Notes under the pieces: model-generated
What the model saw: only the letters and a program-made list of their open reading frames with translations
Told to the model about the DNA's origin: nothing
Databases searched by the model: none
In this document: positions 53,112 to 61,898 of the stretch, piece after piece
How positions within the stretch are numbered: the stretch's first letter is position 1
Layout of the letters: each line of letters starts with the position of its first letter
Assembly: GCF_001598555.1 (NCBI RefSeq)
Contig: NZ_BCZE01000003.1
Location: 78,096 to 142,095, forward strand
Direction of reading: 5' to 3'
From: Novosphingobium rosa NBRC 15208
GTDB lineage: Bacteria; Pseudomonadota; Alphaproteobacteria; Sphingomonadales; Sphingomonadaceae
Length of the DNA: 64,000 nucleotides
Position numbers and translations under genes: made by a program

Positions 53112-55781
53112 ATGAAAAAGACGACGACTTCGATGCTGGCACTGGTGATCGCCGGAGCCTACGCTCTGCCGGCCATGGCAGCACCCGCGCCCGCACCGGC
53201 CGCCGCCGCTGCGGACGATCAGGATGGCGGCGCGATCATCGTGACCGGCACGCGCACCACCGGCATGAAGGCCGCCGACAGCCCGGCGCCGATCCAGATT
53301 CTGGGCAATGACATGCTCAAGCGCACCGGCTCGCCCGACATGATCCAGAGCCTGGCGCAGAACCTGCCCCAGATTCAGGCGCAGGGCTTCGGCAGCGATC
53401 TTGCCGCGCTCAGCCCCGCCATGAAGCTGCGCGGTCTTTCGCCCAACCACACGCTGATCCTCGTCAACGGCAAGCGCCGCCACGGCACCGCCAACCTCAA
53501 CGTTTCGGGCGGCCCCTTCGGCGGTGGCGCCGCGCCTGACACCAGCTACATCCTGTCGGACTCGGTCGATCACGTCGAAGTGCTGACCGATGGCGCGGCC
53601 GCGCAATACGGCACGGACGCCATCGCGGGCGTCGTCAACTTCATCCAGAAGAAGAGCAACCATGGCGGCGTGCTGAACGTCACCGGCGGCCACTATATGG
53701 ATCAGGGCGGCGGCAACTACGACATTTCGGGGAACATCGGCATCGAGCCGGTCGAGGGGATGTATCTGAACATCACCGCCGAGACCAAGTACAAGGCCCA
53801 TAGCTTCCGTGGCGATGTGGACCCCCGCGTGGTCAACTCCAACGCCACCGGCGCGGGCAACCTCGCCAAATATCCGGCACTCTCCACCGCCGCCAACTAT
53901 CCCTACGTCAACCGCATCTCGGGCGATCCCGAGGTCAAGCAGACCGTGGTCAGCTACAATGCCGGCTATGAATGGGATGCCTTCGAGGTCTACAGCTTCG
54001 GCAGCTACGGCAAGAAGATCGCCCGCGCTTTCGAAAACTACCGCACCCCAGCGCAGGTGGTGGCTGGCACCAACACGCCCAACATCGGCACCAGCGGCGG
54101 CCTGATCGCCAATGGCACGCCGCTGTTCTCCACCGGCTTCTCGCCGCTCGAAATGATCGACGAGACCGACTATCAGGTCACCGGCGGCTTCAAGGGCGCG
54201 ATCAGCGACACGCACTTCGATCTGTCCACCCAGTTCTCCAAGGACCAGATCGGTGTCAACACGCAGGATTCGGCCAACGCCGAACTCTACAAGGCCACCG
54301 GCTTCACCCCCACCCAGTTCCACAACGGCGATTTCGCCACCACCATGTGGGACACCACCCTCGACCTGACGCACGCCCTGGATGTGGGTCTGGCCGGCCC
54401 GCTCAACATCGCGGCGGGTCTGGAATATCGCCGTGAAAGCTACCAGATCAAGGCTGGCGATCCTGCCTCCTACTACGGTGGCGGCGCCCAGTCCTTCTTC
54501 GGCTATGGCCCGACCAACGCCAGCTATCACAGCCGCCGCAACTTCGCCCAGTACCTCGATCTGAGCATCAAGCCGATCGACAAGTGGCTGGTCGATGGCG
54601 CGGTCCGCCACGAGCACTTCAGCGACTTTGGCGACACCACCGTCTTCAAGCTGACCAGCCGTTACGACTTCACCCCCGCTGTCGCCATCCGCGGCACGGT
54701 GTCGACCGGCTTCCGCGCTCCCACCCTGGCCGAATCCTACTATTCGGGCATCAACGTGGGGCCCAGCTCGGTCTCGGGCGTGCTTCAGGCCAATTCGGCG
54801 GCGGCCCAGTCGCTGGGCTTCACCAATCTGAAGCCTGAAAAGTCGACCAGCTTCAGCGCCGGCCTCGTGCTCAACCCGCTGCCCAAGCTGACCATCACCA
54901 TCGACGCCTATCAGACGACGGTCCGCAACCGCATCATCATCTCGTCCAGCTTCTATGGTTTCCGTGGCAGCTACTGCCCCTCGACCAACTACAACGCCGC
55001 TGGCACCAGCCCCAATCTGCCGGGCTGCGTCGCCACCTACAGCCAGGATCTCTACAACCTCTACAACCAGTCGGCGGTGTATAACGCGGTTGCCACCGCG
55101 CTGGGCGGCTCAATCCCCAGCTACATCCAGACCAACACCGGCACCGGCGGCTTCAACACCTCGGGTTCGGTCGCCGTCCAGACCTTTGCCAACGGCGTGA
55201 ACATGCGCACCCGCGGCATCGACTTCATGGCCACCTACCCCACCGAGCTGCCTGGCGGCCTGGGCCGGGTCGACTGGTCGCTGTCGGCCAACTACAATGA
55301 CAACAAGGTGCTCAAGATCGCCTCGCTGCCTTCGGCGCTCTACACCAGCACCACCAACCCCACCGCCTCGGCGCTGATCTCGCGCTATGACGTCTCGAAC
55401 CTGCAGGATACCACGCCGAAGTTCCGCGCCACGCTGGGCGGCTTCTGGAAGATGGGCAAGTTTAGCGCCAACCTGCGCGAGAGCTTCTACTCGGCCTCGG
55501 CCCTGCTGACGACCGCAACCTCGGGCGCGGACTTCCGCGAGCACATCAAGGCCGCCTTCATCACCGATCTGGAACTGGACTACGACCTGTTCAAGAACGT
55601 GAAGCTGGCCGTGGGCGCCAACAACCTGACCAACCACTACCCCACCAAGATCAGCTATGAAGCGATCCGCGCGGGCTATCTGGCTGGCGGTTCGAACAGC
55701 TACGTCACGCAGTATCCGTCCTTCTCGCCCTACGGCATCAACGGCGGATCCTACTATGGCCGCGTGACCGTGAAGTGGTAA
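53112..55781 (+). CDS. TonB-dependent outer-membrane receptor
   Basis: 889 residues from ATG 53112 with AAGGGGG upstream. Signal peptide to about residue 24, Ala/Pro linker, TonB-box-like IIVTGTRT, plug domain (SPAPIQILGNDMLKR, LRGLSPNHTLILVNGKRRHG, VEVLTDGAAAQYGTDAIAGVVNF) and barrel ending in GSYYGRVTVKW. The plug reads as the iron-complex type with GGDxxx-free DGAAAQYG, common for sphingomonad receptors. Substrate unknown. Convergent with the second Tat aminotransferase gene. Confidence 0.92.
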   Translation: MKKTTTSMLALVIAGAYALPAMAAPAPAPAAAAADDQDGGAIIVTGTRTTGMKAADSPAPIQILGNDMLKRTGSPDMIQSLAQNLPQIQAQGFGSDLAALSPAMKLRGLSPNHTLILVNGKRRHGTANLNVSGGPFGGGAAPDTSYILSDSVDHVEVLTDGAAAQYGTDAIAGVVNFIQKKSNHGGVLNVTGGHYMDQGGGNYDISGNIGIEPVEGMYLNITAETKYKAHSFRGDVDPRVVNSNATGAGNLAKYPALSTAANYPYVNRISGDPEVKQTVVSYNAGYEWDAFEVYSFGSYGKKIARAFENYRTPAQVVAGTNTPNIGTSGGLIANGTPLFSTGFSPLEMIDETDYQVTGGFKGAISDTHFDLSTQFSKDQIGVNTQDSANAELYKATGFTPTQFHNGDFATTMWDTTLDLTHALDVGLAGPLNIAAGLEYRRESYQIKAGDPASYYGGGAQSFFGYGPTNASYHSRRNFAQYLDLSIKPIDKWLVDGAVRHEHFSDFGDTTVFKLTSRYDFTPAVAIRGTVSTGFRAPTLAESYYSGINVGPSSVSGVLQANSAAAQSLGFTNLKPEKSTSFSAGLVLNPLPKLTITIDAYQTTVRNRIIISSSFYGFRGSYCPSTNYNAAGTSPNLPGCVATYSQDLYNLYNQSAVYNAVATALGGSIPSYIQTNTGTGGFNTSGSVAVQTFANGVNMRTRGIDFMATYPTELPGGLGRVDWSLSANYNDNKVLKIASLPSALYTSTTNPTASALISRYDVSNLQDTTPKFRATLGGFWKMGKFSANLRESFYSASALLTTATSGADFREHIKAAFITDLELDYDLFKNVKLAVGANNLTNHYPTKISYEAIRAGYLAGGSNSYVTQYPSFSPYGINGGSYYGRVTVKW

Positions 55782-55814
55782 GCCTCTAACCTCAAACATC
55801 ATCCATGAGGGAGG

Positions 55815-55849
55815 GAACGCCGTCGGGAAACCGGCGGCGTTCTTTTTTG
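55815..55849 (+). terminator. Rho-independent terminator after the second TonB receptor
   Basis: Stem GAACGCCG/CGGCGTTC with GTCGGGAAACCG between, then TTTTTTGT. 34 bp past the stop. Confidence 0.88.
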
Positions 55850-55894
55850 TGCGTTCGGGAGGTTGTTGAAGGGATTTAAGTGAGGAGAGAAGAT

Positions 55895-56226
55895 GCGAGG
55901 GGGTTACCCCCTCGCGCTCCCATGCCGTCTTCCGGCGCACAGGCGGTGGTTCCTGACCCTTGTGCTTCACCTCTCCACCTGCGCAGCATAGGGCGCCTCT
56001 GGCGGGAGAACCCGGCGCCTCTCGATAGCCCCCGATGATCAGGCTGCCTGCGGCGCGGCGTGGTGGCCAAAGACTTCCAACGTCAGTGGCTGGCTGGTCA
56101 GCAAAAGCCAAAAGCCCGTACCGAATATGCTGCGAGACTTGCCGGGAGGCCACAGCTGCAACGCCAAGCCCTTCCTTAAGCCTGCTACGTCACGCTACGC
56201 TGGCAGCACCCCGGGAGCGCGAGGGC
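55895..56226 (+). repeat. Dispersed junction repeat, copy C
   Basis: Left hairpin identical to copy A (55895-55915), then CTCCCATGCCGTCTTCCGGCG, GGCGGTGG, CTCCACCTGCGCAG, GCCTGCGGCGCGGCG and, after about 150 bp of extra sequence, GGGAGCGCGAGGGC (56213-56226). The right hairpin's closing arm is lost. It fills the convergent gap between the TonB receptor and aminotransferase genes. Upstream flank GGTTGTTGAAGGG is shared with copy D. Confidence 0.85.
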
Positions 56227-56309
56227 ACGGAGCATGTCTTTTGAGGCATAAGGCCAACGAAAAGGCTTCCCCCTTCTTCTTTTCCCTGCCCCTTCCCTAA
56301 TCCCCATAC

Positions 56310-56340
56310 AAAAAGGGCCGCTTCCCGAAGGAAGCGGCCC
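56310..56340 (-). terminator. Terminator of the second Tat aminotransferase gene
   Basis: Perfect 11-bp stem GGGCCGCTTCC/GGAAGCGGCCC with a four-base loop, followed on the minus strand by TTTTT. 32 bp past the stop at 56372. Confidence 0.88.
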
Positions 56341-56371
56341 TCATCGGCAACAGCGTGAGGATCAGGTCACG

Positions 56372-57565
56372 TCAGGCGACCCACACCTTGTCCAGCGCCA
56401 GCACGAAGTTCTTCATATCGTCCATCGAGCCCACGGTGATGCGCGACACATTGGGCCAGATCGGCCAGTTGCGGCCGATCTCCACGCTTTGCGTGCGGAA
56501 CTTGGCCTGCATCTCCTTGGCCGTCTTGTTGCCCCACTCGACCATGAACATGTTGGCCTGCGTCGGCATCGTCTTGATGCCCTTCTTCTTCAGCGCGTCC
56601 AGCGCATAGGCGCGGGCCACTTCCATCTCGGCCTTGCGCTTGGCGATGCCAGCCGTGTCGAGCAGGCTGGCCGTGGCGCAGACCAGCGAAGGCAGCGGCA
56701 GGGCGCCGGACTGCATGCCGCCGTCATAGCGCATCATCTTGGCGATGTTGTCGGGCTGGGTCATGATGAAGCCCATGCGCATCCCGGCCATGCCGAAGAT
56801 CTTCGAGAAGGTGCGCATCACGATCAGATCGGGATACTTCATGATCAGCTTGGAAGCGACAGGCACGCCCGCGAAATGCGTGTAGGCCTCGTCGACCAGC
56901 ACCATCGAACCGGCGGGCTTGTTCTGCAGCAGCCACTCGATGTCGGCGATCGGGGTGATCGTGCCGGTGGGGTTGTTGGGCGTGCAGACATAATAGAGCC
57001 CGGCGTTGGGATTGGCGGCCAGCATGCCCTTCACGTCATGGCGCATATCGGGCAGCAGCGGCACGGCCTTCACCGGCGCGCCCAGCCACTGGGCGGTGCG
57101 ACCGGCCAGCTCGAAGGTGGGATCGGCGGTGACCAGCCCCTTGGTGGGCGAGCAGAAGGTGATGACGCTGCGGCACAGCGGGTCCGACGAACCGGGCCAG
57201 GGCGCGACATGGTCATAGGGCACACCCTCGACCTGCATCACGGCCTTGATGAAATCGCCGCGCTCGTCATGGGGCGAATAGCGGTTCGACTGGCTGATCA
57301 TCTTGGCGGCGGCGGCCTGGCCGGGCATCAGCGGCCCGGTCCAGCATTCATTGGCGCCGATGCGCGTCTTGGCCGTCGGCGCCGGATCGGGCACGCCGCC
57401 CGAGGCCCAGGCGGGGGTGCCGCTGGCGGCGACCATCGCCGCGCCGGTGCCGAAAACGGCGGCGATGCGCGCCAGATCGCGGCGGTTGAACCCGCGCGAG
57501 AGCAGGTCGTCCTGTGCCTCGGCGGAAAGAGTATCGATGCTCTGGCTGTCCAGTTGCATGGTCAT
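56372..57565 (-). CDS. Tat-exported PLP-dependent aminotransferase, HisC-like (paralogue)
   Basis: 397 residues from ATG 57565 with GAGGG upstream. Twin-arginine signal (RGFNRRDLARIAAVFG, Arg28-Arg29), then the same core as the gene at 33396: NECWTGP, FCSPTKGL, TPNNPTGT, VDEAY, RTFSKIFGMAG with PLP Lys255, and NWPIWPNVSRITVGS. It lies between the TonB receptor and a TauE/SafE permease. Periplasmic location is predicted; the substrate is unknown. Confidence 0.88.
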   Translation of the reverse strand: MTMQLDSQSIDTLSAEAQDDLLSRGFNRRDLARIAAVFGTGAAMVAASGTPAWASGGVPDPAPTAKTRIGANECWTGPLMPGQAAAAKMISQSNRYSPHDERGDFIKAVMQVEGVPYDHVAPWPGSSDPLCRSVITFCSPTKGLVTADPTFELAGRTAQWLGAPVKAVPLLPDMRHDVKGMLAANPNAGLYYVCTPNNPTGTITPIADIEWLLQNKPAGSMVLVDEAYTHFAGVPVASKLIMKYPDLIVMRTFSKIFGMAGMRMGFIMTQPDNIAKMMRYDGGMQSGALPLPSLVCATASLLDTAGIAKRKAEMEVARAYALDALKKKGIKTMPTQANMFMVEWGNKTAKEMQAKFRTQSVEIGRNWPIWPNVSRITVGSMDDMKNFVLALDKVWVA

Positions 57566-57598
57566 GGTGCCCTCATGTCTTCTTTTTGCTTCAACGAA

Positions 57599-57622
57599 AA
57601 CGGGGGCCTTGCGGCCCCCGTT
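57599..57622 (-). terminator. Terminator of the TauE/SafE gene
   Basis: Perfect 10-bp stem AACGGGGGCC/GGCCCCCGTT with loop TTGC. On the minus strand the stem ends in GTTTTCG. It sits five bases past the stop. Confidence 0.75.
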
Positions 57623-57626
57623 ACTA

Positions 57627-58442
57627 TCACATCATCTTCATCGCATTCTTGAACATGATGGCCGAAACCACCAGCAGATAGATCCCGAAAATCTTGCGCA
57701 GCGGCGCAGCGGGCAGGCTGTGAGCCGCAGCCACGCCATAAGGCGCGGAGATGATCGACATGCAGGAAATGGCGATCACGGCGGGGATGTTGACGAAGCC
57801 GAGCGAACCATAGGGCAAGCCCGTTTCACGCAGGCCGATGATGGCGAAGCCGATGGCGCTGGGGATGGCGATCAGCACGCCGATGCCGGCGGCCGTGGCG
57901 ATGGCGCGGTGGATGGTGCGGCCGCTCAGCGTCATGACCATGATGGCGATGGTGCCGCCACCGATGCCCAGCAGCGCCGAGAAGGTGCCCAGACCGCCAG
58001 CGATCGCCATGCGGGGCGCCAGGCTGGGCATGTTGTCGCTCAGCTTGTGGTCGGCCAGCTTGGGCAGCAGGAACATCACGGCCATCAGGGCCACGCCGAT
58101 GGCGAAGATCATCAGCAGCACATGGCCATCGACCTTGCCCGCCAGCAGCACGCCGACGGTATCGCCGATGACCAGCCACGGCGCCCATGTCTTCAAAATC
58201 TCGAACTCGACCGCGCCACGTTTCGCATGCGCCCTGAGCGAACGAAGCGAGGTGATGATGATGGTGGCCGCCGATGTGCCGATGGCGACATGGGCCAGCT
58301 GGTGCTTGTCGCCACCCAGCAGGGGCAGCACCAGCATCAGCGCAGGAACCACAACGAAGCCGCCGCCAATACCGAAAATACCGGCGGCGAAGCCTGCGAC
58401 AAGACCGGCTGCCAGCATTGCCAATGCAGGCACCAGCCACAT
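57627..58442 (-). CDS. TauE/SafE (TSUP) membrane permease
   Basis: 271 residues if started at ATG 58442 (AAGAG upstream); ATG 58448 is an alternative. About seven membrane helices and the family repeats AGFAAGIFGIGGGFVVVPAL and FSALLGIGGGTIAIMVMTL. TSUP proteins move sulfite, sulfoacetate, sulfolactate or other organosulfur anions. It lies 61 bp past the aminotransferase start on the same strand, so the two may be linked. Substrate not predictable. Confidence 0.88.
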   Translation of the reverse strand: MWLVPALAMLAAGLVAGFAAGIFGIGGGFVVVPALMLVLPLLGGDKHQLAHVAIGTSAATIIITSLRSLRAHAKRGAVEFEILKTWAPWLVIGDTVGVLLAGKVDGHVLLMIFAIGVALMAVMFLLPKLADHKLSDNMPSLAPRMAIAGGLGTFSALLGIGGGTIAIMVMTLSGRTIHRAIATAAGIGVLIAIPSAIGFAIIGLRETGLPYGSLGFVNIPAVIAISCMSIISAPYGVAAAHSLPAAPLRKIFGIYLLVVSAIMFKNAMKMM

Positions 58443-58982
58443 ACTCATCTCTTGCGTCAAAATTCTGACCCCTTGTTTTAGAGCGTCCGGTCAGCTGCTT
58501 TGTGGGCGAGTTCACCATCGCGCCGGTCAAAGCCGTGCCATTCGTCCCTGTCAGGAGTTTGTTTGCGCCTGACAGCTTTTTGGCGACAGAAGTGATTTAC
58601 CCACTTGAATTTCACCTCGGCTTGCGCATTGTGAGAAGAAGTCCTGCCCGCATGACAGTTTTCGGACACTGACTGGCCTCCCCACGCAGCAATCCATTCG
58701 GAAGCCTCCCCGAGGCAGGCGGATTTATGGCCTGAAATCAATTTGATGTGATTATATATCCCTACGCCTGACGCACAGGCCTGTCGCCTTGCCGCAAAAC
58801 CTTTGCAGACGTGACAAGAGACCTGATTGCGCGAGTCGCGGCTGGCGAACCGGCCCTTTTCCCGATCCACTCCTGCTCCATCCCCCACTGATGCCGCACC
58901 GGGTCTTGCGAAAGCATCGGCAAAGCGCAAACAAGGGGCCGTTCCCCCACGGCGACGCGCGGGAGCTTGAGAAGGATCCGGA
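58443..58982. other. Divergent gap with an orphan terminator
   Basis: 540 bp between two diverging genes. It holds a plus-strand terminator-like hairpin at 58548-58581 with no gene before it, and an AT-rich segment near 58735-58760. A minus-strand frame over 58478-59140 is judged noise. Confidence 0.5.
58548..58581 (+). terminator. Orphan Rho-independent terminator
   Basis: Perfect 8-bp stem CTGTCAGG/CCTGACAG with a 12-nt loop, then CTTTTTGG. No plus-strand gene ends before it; the nearest upstream gene (TauE/SafE) diverges from it. Confidence 0.6.
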
Positions 58983-60086
58983 ATGTTGTCTCTGCCCGCC
59001 GGTCTGACGGCGCATATCCCCGCTTTGGGCCGCCTGCCCCGGCGCAAGGCCCGCGTGCTGGCCGTGGTGCTGGCGCTGCTGGTGGCCGCGCTGGCGGCAT
59101 GGTGCCTCACCGCCACGCCGCCGCCGATCAAGGTCGCCAAAAAGGGCGGCTACACCGATGTGAAGCTCTACCACGATATGGCGGCGCAGGTCGCCAAGGG
59201 GCAGAACTACTATCCGGCGGCGGCGGCCCTGCACCGGGCCCACCACTATCCGCTCAAGCCCTTCATGACGATGCGTCAGCCCACGGAGGTCGTCTTCGCC
59301 GCACGCTTCGGCTGGCAGGCGGTGCAGTATTTCTGCATGGCGGCGCTGTTCATCGGCACCTTTCTCTGGGTGCTGGCGACGGAGGGCAAGCTGCACCTGA
59401 TCGAGCGACTGGCCCTGCTCGGCGCGCTGGGCTCGGGCGGATCGCAGGTGATGCAGCCCAACATCCTGGCCCTTCAGGAGTACCCGGCGGGGCAATGCAT
59501 CTGCATCGCGCTGGCGCTGTGGATCGGCTGGCCGCGCAAATGGTGGCTGCCGATGATCCCCATCGCGCTGGGCCTGTTCATCCGCGAGCTGGTGCTGCCC
59601 TTCGCCCTGCTGGCCCTCGCCTTCGCCGTCTTCGAGAAGCAATGGCGCGCCGTGGCGGGCTGGGTCAGCGTGCTGGCGGTCTGGGGCGCCTTCATGGCCT
59701 GGCACGCCAGCCAGGTGAACGCACAGGCCCTGCCGGGCGATATCGCCTCCAAGGGCTGGCATGGGCTACAGGGCTTCTCGGGCTTTCTCAAGGCGGTGAT
59801 CTTCACCAGCACGCTGCAACCCCTGCCCCTTGGCGTGGCGCTGCTGACGGCCTCCCTGCCGCTGCTGGGCTGGCTGTCGCTGCGCGGGCGCGAGGGACGG
59901 TTCTGCATCCTCCTCGTCTTCGGCTATGCGCTGATGATCGCCCTCTTCTCCCGCGCGGACACCTTCTATTGGGGCGCGATCATGCTGCCGTGGTACTTCA
60001 TCGGCTATGTGCTGCTGCCCCGCGCGGCGTGGCGGTTGTGGACCTATTGGAACACGCCGGATGAAGCGGTTGTTGAAGGGGTTTAA
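58983..60086 (+). CDS. Multi-pass membrane protein of unknown function, possibly GT-C like
   Basis: 367 residues with about nine hydrophobic segments. The first loop is periplasmic and holds an acidic motif after the first helix (KKGGYTDVKLYHDMAAQV), then YPLKPFMTMRQPTEV, reminiscent of membrane glycosyltransferases of the GT-C fold (GT87/DUF2029), but this is weak. It has no obvious partner. AGAAGGA before the ATG supports the start. The stop codon lies inside the flank of repeat copy D. Confidence 0.7.
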   Translation: MLSLPAGLTAHIPALGRLPRRKARVLAVVLALLVAALAAWCLTATPPPIKVAKKGGYTDVKLYHDMAAQVAKGQNYYPAAAALHRAHHYPLKPFMTMRQPTEVVFAARFGWQAVQYFCMAALFIGTFLWVLATEGKLHLIERLALLGALGSGGSQVMQPNILALQEYPAGQCICIALALWIGWPRKWWLPMIPIALGLFIRELVLPFALLALAFAVFEKQWRAVAGWVSVLAVWGAFMAWHASQVNAQALPGDIASKGWHGLQGFSGFLKAVIFTSTLQPLPLGVALLTASLPLLGWLSLRGREGRFCILLVFGYALMIALFSRADTFYWGAIMLPWYFIGYVLLPRAAWRLWTYWNTPDEAVVEGV

Positions 60087-60095
60087 AGGGTGAAA

Positions 60096-60329
60096 GCAGG
60101 GGGCCATCGTCCCCTGCACCCCCGTTACGTCTTCCGGCGAAACGGCAGTGGCTCACGAACGGAGCGCCCAGACTATCCACCTGCACAGGCCTGTGGCGCC
60201 GCAGGCAATCGGATCATGACCGACAGCGCCTCGCTGGACATCCTGCCTGCGGCGCGGCAAACTTGGCGCAAGACCGAACCCGTGGCGCAACACAGACATT
60301 AAAGGGAGCGCGAGGGCGATGGCCCTCGC
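60096..60329 (+). repeat. Dispersed junction repeat, copy D
   Basis: Left hairpin diverged (GCAGGGG...CCCCTGC, 60096-60117), then GTTACGTCTTCCGGCG, GGCAGTGGC, TCCACCTGCACAGG, CTGTGGCGCCGCAGGC, CCTGCGGCGCGGC, and right end AAAGGGAGC with hairpin GCGAGGGC-GATG-GCCCTCGC (60310-60329). Flank GTTGTTGAAGGGGTTTAA runs through the stop codon of the gene at 58983. In a convergent gap. Confidence 0.88.
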
Positions 60330-60345
60330 ACTTGTCCTTTGCTTC

Positions 60346-61704
60346 TTAACCCTGCGGAGCAATCGTCGCCGCATTCCCGGCGATCTTCAGCAGCGCCGCC
60401 CATGTATCGACGTTCTGCTGCAACTCCGCCGGGTCGATCTTGTCCAGCGTATCGTCAGGCGTGTGGTGCAGGTCGAAATAGCGGGTCATGTCCTGCGTCA
60501 TGTCGATGACCGCCGTCTTCTGCGCGGCGGCGATAAAGCCGACATCCTCGCCGCCCTCGGCCTTGTTCTCGCCGCGCACAACGCCCATGTCCGAGAGACG
60601 GGCCGCGATGGCCTCGCCCAGCGCCTTGTCGGCAGCGCCCATGGCGATGTTCACGCGCCACACGCGGCCCGCGCCCGAATCCGATTCCATCGCAAGCGCG
60701 TGAGGCTCCTTGGCATGCGCCTTGGCATAGGCCTCGCCGCCGAAGCCGCCGCGCTCCTCCGCGCCGGCCCAGAGCACGCGGATGGTGCGCAGCAACTGGC
60801 CGTCCTTCACCGCCTGAAGCGCCGCGGCGGTGACGATGGCGCAGCCCGCGCCGTCATCGATGGCGCCGGTGGCCAGATCCCAGCTGTCGAGGTGGCAGCC
60901 CACCAGAAGGGGCGGCAGCGCGGGATCGCGGCCCGGCAGCTCGGCCACCACATTGCCCGACTGCACAGTGCCGGTGAAGCGCGGGGTCAGCGTCAGGGCG
61001 ACCTGCTCGGCCATGCCTTTCTTCGCGCGCAGGGCGATCAGATCGGCGTCGGGCGCCGAGACGGCAGCGGCGGCAATTGGGGCCACGCCCTTGTCCCAGC
61101 CGGTGAAGCCGGTGTGCGGATCGCGGTTGTGGTCGGTGCCGATCGAGCGGATCAGCACCGCCGCCGCGCCCTTGCTCGCCGCCAGCGAGGGGCCCGAGCG
61201 CCGCGCCGCGCCATAGGGCCCATAGCCCGCGCCGTCCTGAGCAGCGCGCATGGCATTGTCGATAAAGACGATCTTGCCCTTCACGGCGGCATTGGGGGCG
61301 GCCTTCAATGCATCATAGCTGGCGAAATAAACCATCGGCGCCTTGATGCCGCCGGCGGGCGTCGCGCCCGAATTGCCGAGGGCGGCGATGGCCAGCTTCT
61401 GCTCGGCCGGGCCCAGCAGCATCGCGCTTTCCGCGCCGCGCTCCCAGCCGGGCATGGTGTAGGGTTCGATATGCGGGTTGGTGAGGCCCAGCGCGGTCAG
61501 GCGCTTGACGGCCCAGTCGCGCGCATAGGCCTCGCGCGGCGTTCCGGCCAGACGCTGGCCAACCTCGCTGGTGAGGTCGGCGACGATGCGATAGGCCACC
61601 GTATCCTTCCCGTCCTGAGCCTGCGCGGTAACGGGAGCCGAAGCGGCGGCGAGACTGGCGGCGACACAGAGGATGGGCGCCAGCGAGGAAAGAATGTTTC
61701 GCAT
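60346..61704 (-). CDS. M28-family zinc peptidase, exported
   Basis: 452 residues from ATG 61704; no Shine-Dalgarno sequence is evident. Sec signal (ILSSLAPILCVAASLAAASA). A protease-associated-like insert, then M28 metal ligands in order: GCHLDSWD, GAIDDGAG, GAEERGG, ESDSGA and DLHHTPDDT. Plasma glutamate carboxypeptidase-like group: di-zinc exopeptidase in the periplasm. It diverges from ettA. Likely role in peptide scavenging. Confidence 0.88.
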   Translation of the reverse strand: MRNILSSLAPILCVAASLAAASAPVTAQAQDGKDTVAYRIVADLTSEVGQRLAGTPREAYARDWAVKRLTALGLTNPHIEPYTMPGWERGAESAMLLGPAEQKLAIAALGNSGATPAGGIKAPMVYFASYDALKAAPNAAVKGKIVFIDNAMRAAQDGAGYGPYGAARRSGPSLAASKGAAAVLIRSIGTDHNRDPHTGFTGWDKGVAPIAAAAVSAPDADLIALRAKKGMAEQVALTLTPRFTGTVQSGNVVAELPGRDPALPPLLVGCHLDSWDLATGAIDDGAGCAIVTAAALQAVKDGQLLRTIRVLWAGAEERGGFGGEAYAKAHAKEPHALAMESDSGAGRVWRVNIAMGAADKALGEAIAARLSDMGVVRGENKAEGGEDVGFIAAAQKTAVIDMTQDMTRYFDLHHTPDDTLDKIDPAELQQNVDTWAALLKIAGNAATIAPQG

Positions 61705-61898
61705 GGGCGCAAGGATTAGCGTGGCCCAAGAACACTGCCAAGATGGCAGATCACCCCATCGTTCCATCCCGCTGCGCTCACTTTCCGGCCCGCCATGCCA
61801 CGCCCCGCTTGGCAAGGGCCGGGCCAGCCTGTAGTGAGCGCGGCAAATCCGGTTCAAAACGCATCATTCCGCGCATCATTCGACTTTGGAGACCGCCT

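Noticed and set aside
58478..59140. 220-codon minus-strand frame over the divergent gap
   Set aside because: Runs across the orphan terminator and into the antisense of the membrane protein gene; composition is not protein-like.
58967..60064. 365-codon plus-strand frame overlapping the membrane protein gene
   Set aside because: Arg/Gly/Ala-rich, while the other frame gives regular membrane helices and a good ribosome site.
1129..60329. CRISPR array or insertion sequence as explanation of the dispersed repeats
   Set aside because: Copies are tens of kilobases apart, unequal in length, and carry no transposase or regular spacers.
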